Shown one piece after another: positions 1-6,278 of a stretch of 42,011 bases of DNA. Source of the stretch: 2-01-FULL-51-21 sp964348955. Lineage in GTDB: Bacteria > Patescibacteriota > Minisyncoccia > Phycocordibacterales > 2-01-FULL-51-21. Numbering within the stretch: the first letter of the stretch is position 1; every line of letters begins with the position of its first letter. The position numbers were made by a program, and so were the translations under genes. The notes under the pieces were generated by a model. The model was given only the letters and a program-made list of their open reading frames with translations, did not search any database and was not told the origin of the DNA. The DNA is taken from contig CAYGEN010000002.1 in NCBI GenBank assembly GCA_964348955.1, positions 1-42,011 of the forward strand, in the 5' to 3' direction.

Positions 1-25
1 TATCGGCGGTTTGTAGCCTAAGCAC

Positions 26-57
26 AAAACCGCGAGAGCTTTGCTCTCGCGGTTTTT
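26..57. terminator. Rho-independent terminator, possibly bidirectional
   Basis: A 10-bp GC-rich stem (30-39 with 43-52) closes on a TTT loop. It is followed by five T on the plus strand and preceded by four A, so it can also act on the minus strand. On that strand it lies downstream of the fusA/toxin-antitoxin unit. Confidence 0.8.
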
Positions 58-79
58 ACTTTTAATATTTTAAAAGAAG

Positions 80-124
80 TTATTTTCTTGATTCAATTAT
101 CGTCTGCGTCACGCGAGCCGCCAC
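80..124 (-). pseudogene. Remnant of an EF-G (fusA) C-terminus
   Basis: Read on the minus strand, this stretch ends in QTIIESRK and a TAA stop, the same eight residues that end the intact fusA upstream. Several codons differ synonymously (for example AGA-AAA here against CGT-AAG in fusA), so it is a diverged copy and not a fresh duplicate. It follows the broken toxin gene directly and in the same frame. It looks like the displaced 3' end of another fusA, left when a segment carrying fusA and a toxin-antitoxin pair entered or recombined here. Eight residues is a short match, so chance is unlikely but not excluded. Confidence 0.55.
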
Positions 125-385
125 TTATCCGTAGAGTTCGGGATGTGTCCCGATTGTAATAAAAAGAGCGATATCAGGCTCAATCGGTTTATAGATAGTC
201 CTATAATCCCCCGTTATGTTGATACTTCGATATCCTGCGTACTTCCCATGCCGTGGGTGGTTATCGAGGGACGGGTGAAATGGATTTTCAAGAAATAAGT
301 CCCGGCGTTTTCAAAATTGACTTTGTATTTTCTTCGGTAACTTCTTGAACCTTTTTGCGAAAGTGTCGCTCAAAATTATTCTCAT
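125..385 (-). pseudogene. RelE/YafQ-type toxin gene with a premature TGA
   Basis: The reading frame starts with ATG overlapping the antitoxin stop (ATGA) and would encode 86 residues resembling RelE/YafQ/StbE mRNA interferases. The N-terminus is MRIILSDTFAKRFKKLPKKI. The conserved core with KYAGYRSINITGDYRTIY and a C-terminal ITIGTHPELYG follow in the same frame. Codon 25 (311-313 on the plus strand) is TGA, which cuts the core off. A RelE toxin normally cleaves ribosome-bound mRNA and is neutralised by the RelB antitoxin encoded just upstream. Here the toxin is probably inactive unless the codon is read through or the base is a sequencing error. TGA ends other genes in this window, so a changed code is unlikely. 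Confidence 0.75.
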
Positions 386-663
386 CGATGTTTCGCAAGC
401 CACCTATCCATCTCCTTAACGGAAGAGAACGCAGGAGAGATGTTCTTTCCTTTACGGAAGTCAGCGCTTGCCTTCAGAAGTTCGCGTGCCGTTCGGGCAT
501 TCGGGATTTCTCTAGGTATGATGCCAACACTATATTCTCCTTCCGCGAACTTCTCGGTCGCCATTTTTAGAAACGAGGCAAACGGCACGCCCTCTTGCTT
601 GGCGCGCTTCATCGCCCTGGCTTTAATCTTGGGGTCTATGTTAAATACAATTTGCGTAGTCAT
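382..663 (-). CDS. RelB/DinJ-family antitoxin
   Basis: A 93-residue protein with the layout of RelB/DinJ antitoxins: a short N-terminal strand (TQIVFNIDP) and helices of a ribbon-helix-helix DNA-binding domain (about 1-45), then a charged C-terminal tail that would wrap the toxin. It overlaps the relE-like toxin frame by 4 nt, so the two would be translated together. The family represses its own promoter, and a promoter with an AT-rich inverted repeat (667-681) lies directly upstream. The antitoxin is intact although its toxin frame is broken. Its other possible role is as a stand-alone repressor. Identification rests on sequence pattern and context. Confidence 0.75.
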   Translation of the reverse strand: MTTQIVFNIDPKIKARAMKRAKQEGVPFASFLKMATEKFAEGEYSVGIIPREIPNARTARELLKASADFRKGKNISPAFSSVKEMDRWLAKHR

Positions 664-673
664 AGGTATATAG

Positions 674-700
674 TTTATATATAGCGCAAATATATGTCAA
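674..700 (-). promoter_or_regulatory. Promoter of the relB-like antitoxin
   Basis: On the minus strand a perfect -35 TTGACA (695-700) stands 15 nt from TATAAA (674-679), or 17 nt from TAAACT. The -10 box ends 10 nt before the ATG, so the transcript would have almost no leader. TATATA-GTT-TATATA at 667-681 is a possible autoregulatory operator. Confidence 0.6.
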
Positions 701-724
701 GCAACATAGGGCTCTTTCTATCCA

Positions 725-2872
725 TTACTTACGTGATTCAATAATTGTCTGCGCGACGTTCTGCGGAACGGCTTCATAATGGTCAAACTCCATGGTAGAG
801 GTGCCGCGCCCTTCCGTCATTGAGCGTAGTGCGGTGGTGTAGCCAAACATTTCCGCGAGCGGCACTTTGGCGACGATAGCTTTGAGCATGCCGCGCTCGG
901 TCATGCTCTCAATCTGTCCGCGCTTTGAATTTAAATTACCGGTTACGTCTCCCATAAATTGCTCCGGCACAACGACTTCCACTTTCATAATGGGCTCAAG
1001 GAGCACTGGCGTGGCGCGGGAAGCGGCTTCTTGAAACGCTTGCGAAGCCGCGATTTTGAATGCGATTTCAGATGAGTCCACATCGTGGTAGGAGCCGTCG
1101 TAGAGCTCTACGGAAATGTCGGTCATCTTGTAGCTTGCCACAACACCGCGCTCCATTCCTTCGCGAACGCCTTTTTCAATCGCAGGAATGTATTCATGCG
1201 GCACCACTCCGCCCTTGATGTTGTTGATGAATTCAAAATTCTTTTCGCGCTTCACATTCTTTGCAATCTTTCCGCCTTCCTGAACCGGTTCAAGCGGCTT
1301 CACGCGAATCTTCACATGGCCGTACTGACCGCGACCGCCGGACTGGCGGATGTATTTCCCTTCCGCTTCCGCCGGTTTCTGAATCGTCTCGCGGTAGGCG
1401 ACCTGCGGCTTGCCGACATTTGCCGCAACGCCAAACTCGCGCTTCATGCGATCTACGATGATGTCCAGATGCAACTCACCCATGCCGGAGATGATAGTCT
1501 CCATCGTCTCTTGGTCGGTCGTAATTTTAAAGGTCGGGTCTTCGTCGGAGAGTTTTTTGAGTGCAAGACCCATTTTCTCCTGGTCTGCTTTTGTCTTCGG
1601 CTCAATGCGAAGGGAAACAACCGGTTCGGGAAAGACGATGCGTTCAAGGATGATAGGCGATTCCGGGTCGCACAAAGTGTCCCCCGTGCGCGTGCTCTTC
1701 AAGCCCACCGCCGCGGCAATGCCGCCCGCATGCACCTCCTTCATTTCTTCCCGCTGGTTGGCATGCATGCGTAAAATGCGGCCGATGCGCTCTTTCTCGC
1801 CATTCGTCGTGTTCAAAATGTAGGAGCCCGCGGCTAACACGCCGGAGTACACGCGAAAGTAGGTGAGCTGTCCGACGAAGGGGTCGGACTGAAGTTTGAA
1901 AGCGAGCGCCGCAAACGGCTCTTCGTCAGAGGGGCGCCGAAAAATCTCTTCCCCGCTCTTCGGGTCAATGCCTTTAACGGGAGGCACATCCATGGGCGAG
2001 GGCAGATAGTCAACCACGCCGTCAAGGACGAGCTGTACGCCTTTGTTTTTAAGCGCCGAGCCACAGAAAACGGGCACTATGGTGTTCATAATGGTTGCCT
2101 TGCGCAAAATCTTTTTGAGCTCCGCGAGCGGCACTTCTTTGCCATCAAGGAATTCCGCCATCGCTTCGTCATCATGCTCAACTATTCTTTCAATCAGCTC
2201 GGCATGATATTTTTCAGCTTCCGCCTTAAGCCCCTCGGGGATGTCTTTCATAACCACCTGGCTGCCCATTTCACCTTCAAAGTAGTACGCTTTCATGGTA
2301 AGCAAATCAACGACGCCTTCGTGCGCAGACTCCTCACCGATAGGAATCTGCATGCGGACGGCGGCTTTGGTGAGCCGTTCAAGAATTGATTGGAACGAGC
2401 GCTCAAACGAAGCGCCCATGCGGTCTAGCTTGTTAATGAAGCAGATGCGCGGCACACGGTAGTCGTCCGCATAGCGCCAGTTCGTTTCCGACTGCGGCTC
2501 CACTCCCGCAACGCCGTCAAAGACAACCACCGCGCCGTCCAAAACGCGAAGCGAGCGCTTCACTTCCACCGTGAAATCAATATGTCCCGGCGTGTCAATG
2601 ATATTGAAACGATGCTCAAGCTCCATATTCCCCTTGTCGTAGGTAGGCGTCCAAAAACAGGTGATGGCGGCGGAGGTAATGGTGATGCCCCGCTCGCGTT
2701 CCTGCTCCATCCAATCCGTCACGGTCTCGCCTTCGTGCACCTCGCCGATTTTGTGCGACATGCCCGTATAGAAAAGCACACGCTCGCTGGTCGTCGTTTT
2801 TCCCGCATCAATGTGCGCGATGATGCCGAAGTTACGAATTTTCTCTAGGGAGTGAAATTTTAATTCAGCCAT
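725..2872 (-). CDS. fusA: Elongation factor G
   Basis: A 715-residue translational GTPase that moves tRNA and mRNA through the ribosome after each peptide bond and helps recycle ribosomes. The G-domain motifs are in order: P-loop AHIDAGKT (19-26), switch I RGITIT, DTPGH, NKLD and SALKNKG. Domains II to V follow to the C-terminal QTIIESRK. The frame is open for eight more codons upstream, but MAELKFHSLEKIRNFG matches the usual EF-G start, so 2872 was chosen. It belongs to the str operon with rpsL and rpsG, but hicBA, a small coiled-coil gene and a terminator lie between, so it may have its own promoter. No tuf follows; a relB antitoxin does. A copy of its first codons lies just upstream. Confidence 0.97.
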   Translation of the reverse strand: MAELKFHSLEKIRNFGIIAHIDAGKTTTSERVLFYTGMSHKIGEVHEGETVTDWMEQERERGITITSAAITCFWTPTYDKGNMELEHRFNIIDTPGHIDFTVEVKRSLRVLDGAVVVFDGVAGVEPQSETNWRYADDYRVPRICFINKLDRMGASFERSFQSILERLTKAAVRMQIPIGEESAHEGVVDLLTMKAYYFEGEMGSQVVMKDIPEGLKAEAEKYHAELIERIVEHDDEAMAEFLDGKEVPLAELKKILRKATIMNTIVPVFCGSALKNKGVQLVLDGVVDYLPSPMDVPPVKGIDPKSGEEIFRRPSDEEPFAALAFKLQSDPFVGQLTYFRVYSGVLAAGSYILNTTNGEKERIGRILRMHANQREEMKEVHAGGIAAAVGLKSTRTGDTLCDPESPIILERIVFPEPVVSLRIEPKTKADQEKMGLALKKLSDEDPTFKITTDQETMETIISGMGELHLDIIVDRMKREFGVAANVGKPQVAYRETIQKPAEAEGKYIRQSGGRGQYGHVKIRVKPLEPVQEGGKIAKNVKREKNFEFINNIKGGVVPHEYIPAIEKGVREGMERGVVASYKMTDISVELYDGSYHDVDSSEIAFKIAASQAFQEAASRATPVLLEPIMKVEVVVPEQFMGDVTGNLNSKRGQIESMTERGMLKAIVAKVPLAEMFGYTTALRSMTEGRGTSTMEFDHYEAVPQNVAQTIIESRK

Positions 2873-2904
2873 ACGAGTATGCATTATATCGCGCACATTG
2901 ATGC

Positions 2905-3015
2905 GCCGAAGGGGGTCGGGGAAACAGCGGTTTCCCTGTGGAGGAAACCAGTCCCGTTTAGGCGGGGCGTCAGAAACCGTGGGTTTCCGAAGAGGCGTGC
3001 GTAGCGAGCCGATGC
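2905..3015. repeat. GC-rich double-hairpin repeat between fusA and its 5' copy
   Basis: The segment holds short inverted repeats (GGGAAAC...GTTTCCC near 2920-2938; GAAACC...GGTTTCC near 2971-2988). It shares layout and short words with the reverse complement of 26690-26790: GGGGGTCGGGGAA, then a hairpin, GGAGGA/AGAGGA, a second hairpin and GCGTCAG/GGGTCAG. It looks like a member of a dispersed palindromic family. Similarity was judged by eye. Confidence 0.45.
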
Positions 3016-3020
3016 ACCAT

Positions 3021-3084
3021 TGTGCGCGATGATGCCGAAGTTACGAATTTTCTCTAGGGAGTGAAATTTGTTTTCGTTTGCCAT
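3021..3084 (-). pseudogene. Duplicated fusA 5' end
   Basis: ATG at 3084 opens MANEN followed by KFHSLEKIRNFGIIAH, the start of EF-G, and then leaves homology. The 49 nt at 3021-3069 are identical to 2812-2860 inside fusA, including third codon positions, so the duplication is recent or an assembly artefact. Its own first codons (MANEN) differ from those of the intact gene (MAEL). The fragment keeps the position of the original fusA start. It could still be translated into a 66-residue peptide, with no expected function. Confidence 0.75.
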
Positions 3085-3149
3085 AGTTACGGCTTGTAGC
3101 TTTTTAGCTTATAGCTTCTTAATTTTTTTAGGAAATAGCCACGTGCCAC

Positions 3150-3173
3150 AAAAAGAAAAGCGCCGATGGCGCT
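3150..3173 (-). terminator. Terminator after the small coiled-coil gene
   Basis: On the minus strand AGCGCC pairs with GGCGCT around an ATC loop (3159-3173) and is followed by TTTTCTTTTT. It lies 37 nt past the stop of the coiled-coil gene and upstream of fusA. Confidence 0.7.
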
Positions 3174-3209
3174 CAATAAACATAACAGAAACCAACCGAA
3201 GCGCAACCG

Positions 3210-3452
3210 TTACTTTCGCAGCCCAATTTTGGTGCTGACGAGACGCATTTTGTCTTCAAGAACTTCAATTCGCCGCTCATGAGAGCTCAAATGAAATTCA
3301 ACGCGGTCAAACCGATGATTGACTTCTTTGCGGAAATTATCTACATCTTTGCGGAAATCTTCCAGATCAGATTTGGTTCCCGCAAAACCTCTTTGCACCA
3401 TGACCGCAAGACCCTCGACAAGTTCGTCTGTAGTTTTTTTCTTCTTTGCCAC
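3210..3452 (-). CDS. Small coiled-coil protein
   Basis: An 80-residue, highly charged protein (MAKKKKTTDELVEGLAVMVQ) rich in heptad-like spacing. The segment from about 27 to 70 (DLEDFRKDVDNFRKEV) is predicted by eye to form a coiled coil. Similar short proteins are common beside toxin-antitoxin genes in CPR genomes, but I know of no defined function. The start is GTG at 3452; a TATACT -10 box (3460-3465) ends 7 nt upstream, which fits a leaderless mRNA and supports this start. It lies between hicA and fusA inside the str operon and has its own terminator. Confident as a gene, unknown in role. Confidence 0.7.
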   Translation of the reverse strand: MAKKKKTTDELVEGLAVMVQRGFAGTKSDLEDFRKDVDNFRKEVNHRFDRVEFHLSSHERRIEVLEDKMRLVSTKIGLRK

Positions 3453-3459
3453 GGAGGCT

Positions 3460-3465
3460 AGTATA
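3460..3465 (-). promoter_or_regulatory. -10 box TATACT of the coiled-coil gene
   Basis: TATACT on the minus strand ends 7 nt before the GTG start, so transcription should begin at or next to the start codon. Confidence 0.5.
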
Positions 3466-3521
3466 ACACAAACAAAAAAACGCGCGTAAGGCGTGACTAA
3501 CGAACAATGTTAAAAAACAAA

Positions 3522-3755
3522 TTATTTCCTCAGCAAGCGCAAAAATTCTTCCACCGAAAGCCGAGCCTGTTTCAGAACAGACGAGAGTAGCGCGCGAGAA
3601 ATATCTTTAGAGTGCAGGGGTACGGTTACGAGCCTCGTCGTCTCCTTTACATGCCGCAATCGTACATGACTTCCTGTTTGACGGATAATTTTAAATCCGC
3701 CTTTTCGTAATGCCCGAATGATTACGGCGGCACGCAGCGCTGGAAGAATGCTCAT
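3522..3755 (-). CDS. hicA: HicA-type mRNA interferase toxin
   Basis: A 77-residue basic protein with the HicA double-stranded RNA-binding fold signature: LRKGGFKIIRQTGSHVRLRH (16-35). This carries the Gly-Ser-His motif whose histidine is catalytic in the family, and is followed by a strand with TVPLHSKDIS. HicA cleaves mRNA without the ribosome and is neutralised by HicB. The antitoxin gene lies upstream and overlaps it by 4 nt, so this is the hicB-hicA order. All expected family features are present, so the toxin is probably functional. It is inserted between rpsG and fusA. Confidence 0.85.
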   Translation of the reverse strand: MSILPALRAAVIIRALRKGGFKIIRQTGSHVRLRHVKETTRLVTVPLHSKDISRALLSSVLKQARLSVEEFLRLLRK

Positions 3756-4033
3756 ACTACAAGCGCAATGGGGCCTGAATGATGCATCAGTTTCCCCCGT
3801 GCGTAGATATGTCGTTCATCGTCGATAACCGCCTTACCTTCGCTCAAAGCCTCCTCGGCAAGCAGTTCAATTAAATCGGCCGCCATCTTTTTTACTTGAG
3901 CAAGAGTACTCCCTTGCGTCAGGGCATTCTCAAAAGCCGGTACTTCGGCAAGATAAACCTTATCTCGCTTATCAAACCAAATCACGGTCTGAAAAGAGCC
4001 GTAGGTTGTTTTAATAGGATATTTTTTCTTCAT
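3752..4033 (-). CDS. hicB: HicB-type antitoxin
   Basis: A 93-residue protein. The partial RNase-H-like HicB core is seen in YGSFQTVIWFDKRDKVYLAE followed by a VPAF...TQGSTL turn (about 38-44) and a helix rich in leucine (AADLIELLAEEAL). It would bind HicA and block its active site. No clear DNA-binding domain follows the core, so autoregulation cannot be read from the sequence. The frame is open for 12 codons upstream (to 4069), but MKKKYPIKTTYG is the better start and a TATATA box ends about 6 nt before it. It overlaps hicA by 4 nt. Confidence 0.8.
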   Translation of the reverse strand: MKKKYPIKTTYGSFQTVIWFDKRDKVYLAEVPAFENALTQGSTLAQVKKMAADLIELLAEEALSEGKAVIDDERHIYARGKLMHHSGPIALVV

Positions 4034-4238
4034 TGCACCTATATAGTATCCTCTTTTTTCTATATACACAATAAAGAAAAAACAAAAAAATGCACTTCAG
4101 GCGTCGTTACGAGAATTGCATAAGTTCAGATACCTTTAGCACTCCTCTTAATTTGAGACTGCCACTTAATCCTGCCAGGAATCATTGAATGGAGTTGAAT
4201 CAGCGACCATGGGTAGGCCGCCGATTATTTTGTGAAGG

Positions 4239-4706
4239 CTACCACGCAAAGTGGGCAAACGCTTTGTTTGATTCCGCCATGCGATGCGTGTCCTCCTTCT
4301 TTTTTACCGCCACTCCTTCATTGTTGGACGCGGCAATAAGCTCCTCCGAAAGACGCAGGTACATGGGTGCACCCTTCTTTGACTTTGCGGCGGCGATAAT
4401 CCAACGATACGCCAGCGAGAGTCGGCGCTCGGGACGCACTTCGCGCGGCACCTGGTAGTTGGCGCCGCCGACGCGGCGCGAGCGCACCTCAACCGCCGGC
4501 GAAACATTTTTTATCGCCGCTTCAAATACCGGCAGAGGGTCGCTCTTTGTTTTTTCTTTTATTTCGTCAAACGCGCGGTAGACGATTTTCCGAGCCGCGT
4601 TTTTCCTGCCCTCCTGCATAAGGTAATTCATGAGTTTGGTAACTTTCACCGAGCCATACACGGCATCGGGGGAAAGTAGCTGTTTCGTTTTAAGTTTTCT
4701 TCGCAT
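4239..4706 (-). CDS. rpsG: 30S ribosomal protein S7
   Basis: A 155-residue protein that nucleates assembly of the 30S head by binding the 3' major domain of 16S rRNA. It is close to the usual 156 residues and has family stretches such as VTKLMNYLMQEGRKNAARKI (23-42), a GGANYQVPREVRPERR core and MAESNKAFAHFAW at the C-terminus. The ATG lies 2 nt after the rpsL stop, so the two genes are co-translated from the rpsL promoter. Downstream, the usual fusA neighbour is displaced by hicBA and the coiled-coil gene. Confidence 0.97.
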   Translation of the reverse strand: MRRKLKTKQLLSPDAVYGSVKVTKLMNYLMQEGRKNAARKIVYRAFDEIKEKTKSDPLPVFEAAIKNVSPAVEVRSRRVGGANYQVPREVRPERRLSLAYRWIIAAAKSKKGAPMYLRLSEELIAASNNEGVAVKKKEDTHRMAESNKAFAHFAW

Positions 4707-4708
4707 GA

Positions 4709-5122
4709 TTATTCAATCTTCGCTTTCTTCGCCCCATAGAGACTGCGGCTTCGACGGCGGTTCTCAACGCCTCCCGCATCAAGTTTGCCGCGCACAATTG
4801 TGTAGCGCACGCCAATGTCTTTCACGCGCCCGCCGCGCAGAAGCACCACGGAGTGCTCTTGGAGATTATGCCCGATGCCGGGGATGTAGGCGGTTACCTC
4901 CATGCCGTTCGTGAGCCGCACACGCGCAATCTTTCGGATTGCCGAGTTCGGCTTCTTAGGCGTTTTCGTCGTAACCTTAACACAGACCCCGCGTTTAAAC
5001 GATGACGGATAATAGGTCGGGCGATTTTTCAATGAATTAAAACCGCGCGAAAGTGCCACCACTTTTGACTTTGTAGCGACTTTTCTGCGCTTCTTTTTTA
5101 TGAGTTGGTTAATGCGCGCCAT
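4709..5122 (-). CDS. rpsL: 30S ribosomal protein S12
   Basis: A 137-residue protein of the decoding centre. Hallmarks: KTPKKPNSAIRKIARVRLTN and GHNLQEHSVVLLRGGRVKD. It is longer than the 124-residue E. coli protein because of an insertion near residues 24-43, as in many CPR and Gram-positive forms. In the loop that normally reads KDLPGVRY this protein reads KDIGVRY: one residue is missing and the proline is gone. In other bacteria substitutions in this loop alter streptomycin response and accuracy. It is first in the str operon with its own promoter. Confidence 0.97.
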   Translation of the reverse strand: MARINQLIKKKRRKVATKSKVVALSRGFNSLKNRPTYYPSSFKRGVCVKVTTKTPKKPNSAIRKIARVRLTNGMEVTAYIPGIGHNLQEHSVVLLRGGRVKDIGVRYTIVRGKLDAGGVENRRRSRSLYGAKKAKIE

Positions 5123-5126
5123 ATGA

Positions 5127-5181
5127 AAAACGGCTTGCGGCCGTTGCGGGATACTGTACTACACACATCTTTTGAATGCAA
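5127..5181 (-). promoter_or_regulatory. rpsL promoter and 5'-terminal leader hairpin
   Basis: On the minus strand TTGCAT (5176-5181), a 17-nt spacer and TACAGT (5153-5158) form a promoter. Transcription would begin near 5146, at the first base of a stem-loop (AACGGC with GCCGTT, 5129-5145) followed by a run of five T and then, within 4 nt, the rpsL ATG. The hairpin resembles a small terminator. It could be an attenuator, an mRNA-stabilising 5' cap, or the terminator of the site-2 protease gene upstream. Confidence 0.55.
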
Positions 5182-5222
5182 ACGCGGTGTACGAGTCCAA
5201 TACCACGTGGCACTCCCAAATT

Positions 5223-5855
5223 TTACCGCCCGGTAATAAGCGAAAAGACAACTGAGACAATGTTTAGAAGAACAGGAAGAAAGAGAAATCCAAAAAGAAT
5301 GAGAAATAAGAACAGGCCGAGAAGCCCGAGCCCTGCAAATCGGTTGCCGAAGTCCATAAACCGCCGGTGTAGATGATAGGGTAAAAACGCGGCAAGCACT
5401 TTAGAACCGTCAAGCGGCGGGAACGGGATGAGATTGAAAATCGCGAGCATAATGTTGTAAAAGACCACAAGAGACGCCAGCGAGATAAACGAGGGAGGCA
5501 GGACCGACGCGCCAAAGCGGATGACGAATCCAAAGATAACCGCAATGAGAAGATTTATGCCCGGTCCGGCGCCCGCAACCATTGCCTCACCCCACCGCGC
5601 ATTTTTCAGGTTATATGCGTTATACGGCACCGGTTTCGCCCATCCAAAAAAAAGGTTTGAGTTTGTGATGACCAGGAGCGCGGGAATGATAATTGAGCCG
5701 AGTGGGTCAATGTGTTTTAGGGGGTTTAAGGTAAGCCGCCCTGCGAGACGCGCCGTAGGGTCGCCAAGCCAGTTGGCGACCACGCCGTGCATAACCTCGT
5801 GTATGACGATAGAGAAAACGAGTATAAGAATGCCAAAAAGAGTTTCAAGTTGCAT
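5223..5855 (-). CDS. Site-2 protease-type zinc metalloprotease (M50)
   Basis: About 210 residues, nearly all in membrane segments. The zinc-binding HEVMH lies in the first helix (about 19-23, after MQLETLFGILILVFSIVI). The second M50 motif, NLIPFPPLDG, with the third zinc ligand, lies about two thirds along. Family members cut membrane proteins within the bilayer, often releasing anti-sigma factors. This compact form without a PDZ domain is typical of the YwhC/Rv-like group. The frame runs open to 6248, but that extension lies antisense to rpmB, so the start is placed at 5855 (5870 is possible). Substrate unknown. Confidence 0.9.
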   Translation of the reverse strand: MQLETLFGILILVFSIVIHEVMHGVVANWLGDPTARLAGRLTLNPLKHIDPLGSIIIPALLVITNSNLFFGWAKPVPYNAYNLKNARWGEAMVAGAGPGINLLIAVIFGFVIRFGASVLPPSFISLASLVVFYNIMLAIFNLIPFPPLDGSKVLAAFLPYHLHRRFMDFGNRFAGLGLLGLFLFLILFGFLFLPVLLNIVSVVFSLITGR

Positions 5856-5957
5856 GCAATGTAGCGTCATGGTAGCATGACGAAACACTAACGGACAACC
5901 AACCACCGACCACTCATTATGCTCTCGGTTGTGGGTTGTGTGATGTTGGTTATTTTT

Positions 5958-6200
5958 ATGGCAAAAATTTGTCCCGTAACTAAAAAGGGCTCCCAAGTCG
6001 GTGGCGGCTATTCCAACCGAACGCGCGCGACGCAGTTCAATCCTGTTGGCAAAAGGCGGCGTCAGCCCAATCTCCAGAAAAAGCGGATTTTTATTCCGGA
6101 GCTCAATAGGCGCATCACCCTGAAACTCTCCACGCAAGCACTTAAAACCATCAATAAGAACGGCGCCTACCAGACGCTCAAGAAAGCGGGACTCATTTAA
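5958..6200 (+). CDS. rpmB: 50S ribosomal protein L28
   Basis: An 80-residue basic protein starting MAKICPVTKKGSQVGGGYSN and containing KRRRQPNLQKKRIFIPEL, characteristic of L28. It binds near the 23S rRNA exit-site region of the large subunit. It is single-cysteine (Cys5), so it lacks the four-cysteine zinc site of some L28 forms. The frame is open 13 codons upstream, but MAKICP is the family start. It is transcribed alone, divergent from the site-2 protease gene and convergent with the metallo-beta-lactamase gene. Confidence 0.95.
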   Translation: MAKICPVTKKGSQVGGGYSNRTRATQFNPVGKRRRQPNLQKKRIFIPELNRRITLKLSTQALKTINKNGAYQTLKKAGLI

Positions 6201-6235
6201 TAGCTTGTCAACTTTCTCGCTTTCAAGCTTATTGG

Positions 6236-6264
6236 CTTTATCAAACACCGAGTGTTTGATAAAG
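6236..6264. repeat. Palindrome of the TTTATCAAACAC family
   Basis: A 13-bp perfect inverted repeat (6236-6248 with 6252-6264) around CGA, between convergent rpmB and the metallo-beta-lactamase gene. The same palindrome recurs at 24921-24953 and 25112-25138. There is no T-run, so it is a weak terminator candidate. Confidence 0.7.
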
Positions 6265-6278
6265 GGGGAAACTCTGGC

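Noticed and set aside
125..385. Recoded TGA (genetic code 25) as in Gracilibacteria
   Set aside because: TGA is the natural stop of other genes here (relB, tig, the third Kelch remnant), and no other conserved gene has an internal TGA.
1085..1774. 229-codon plus-strand frame
   Set aside because: Lies wholly antisense to fusA, with no features of its own.
2884..3084. Separate 66-residue protein starting like EF-G
   Set aside because: Only the first 21 codons match EF-G; the rest is translated repeat sequence, so it is treated as a fusA fragment.
5856..6248. N-terminal extension of the site-2 protease frame
   Set aside because: It is antisense to rpmB, has no homology-like features, and the membrane protease starts naturally at MQLETLFG.
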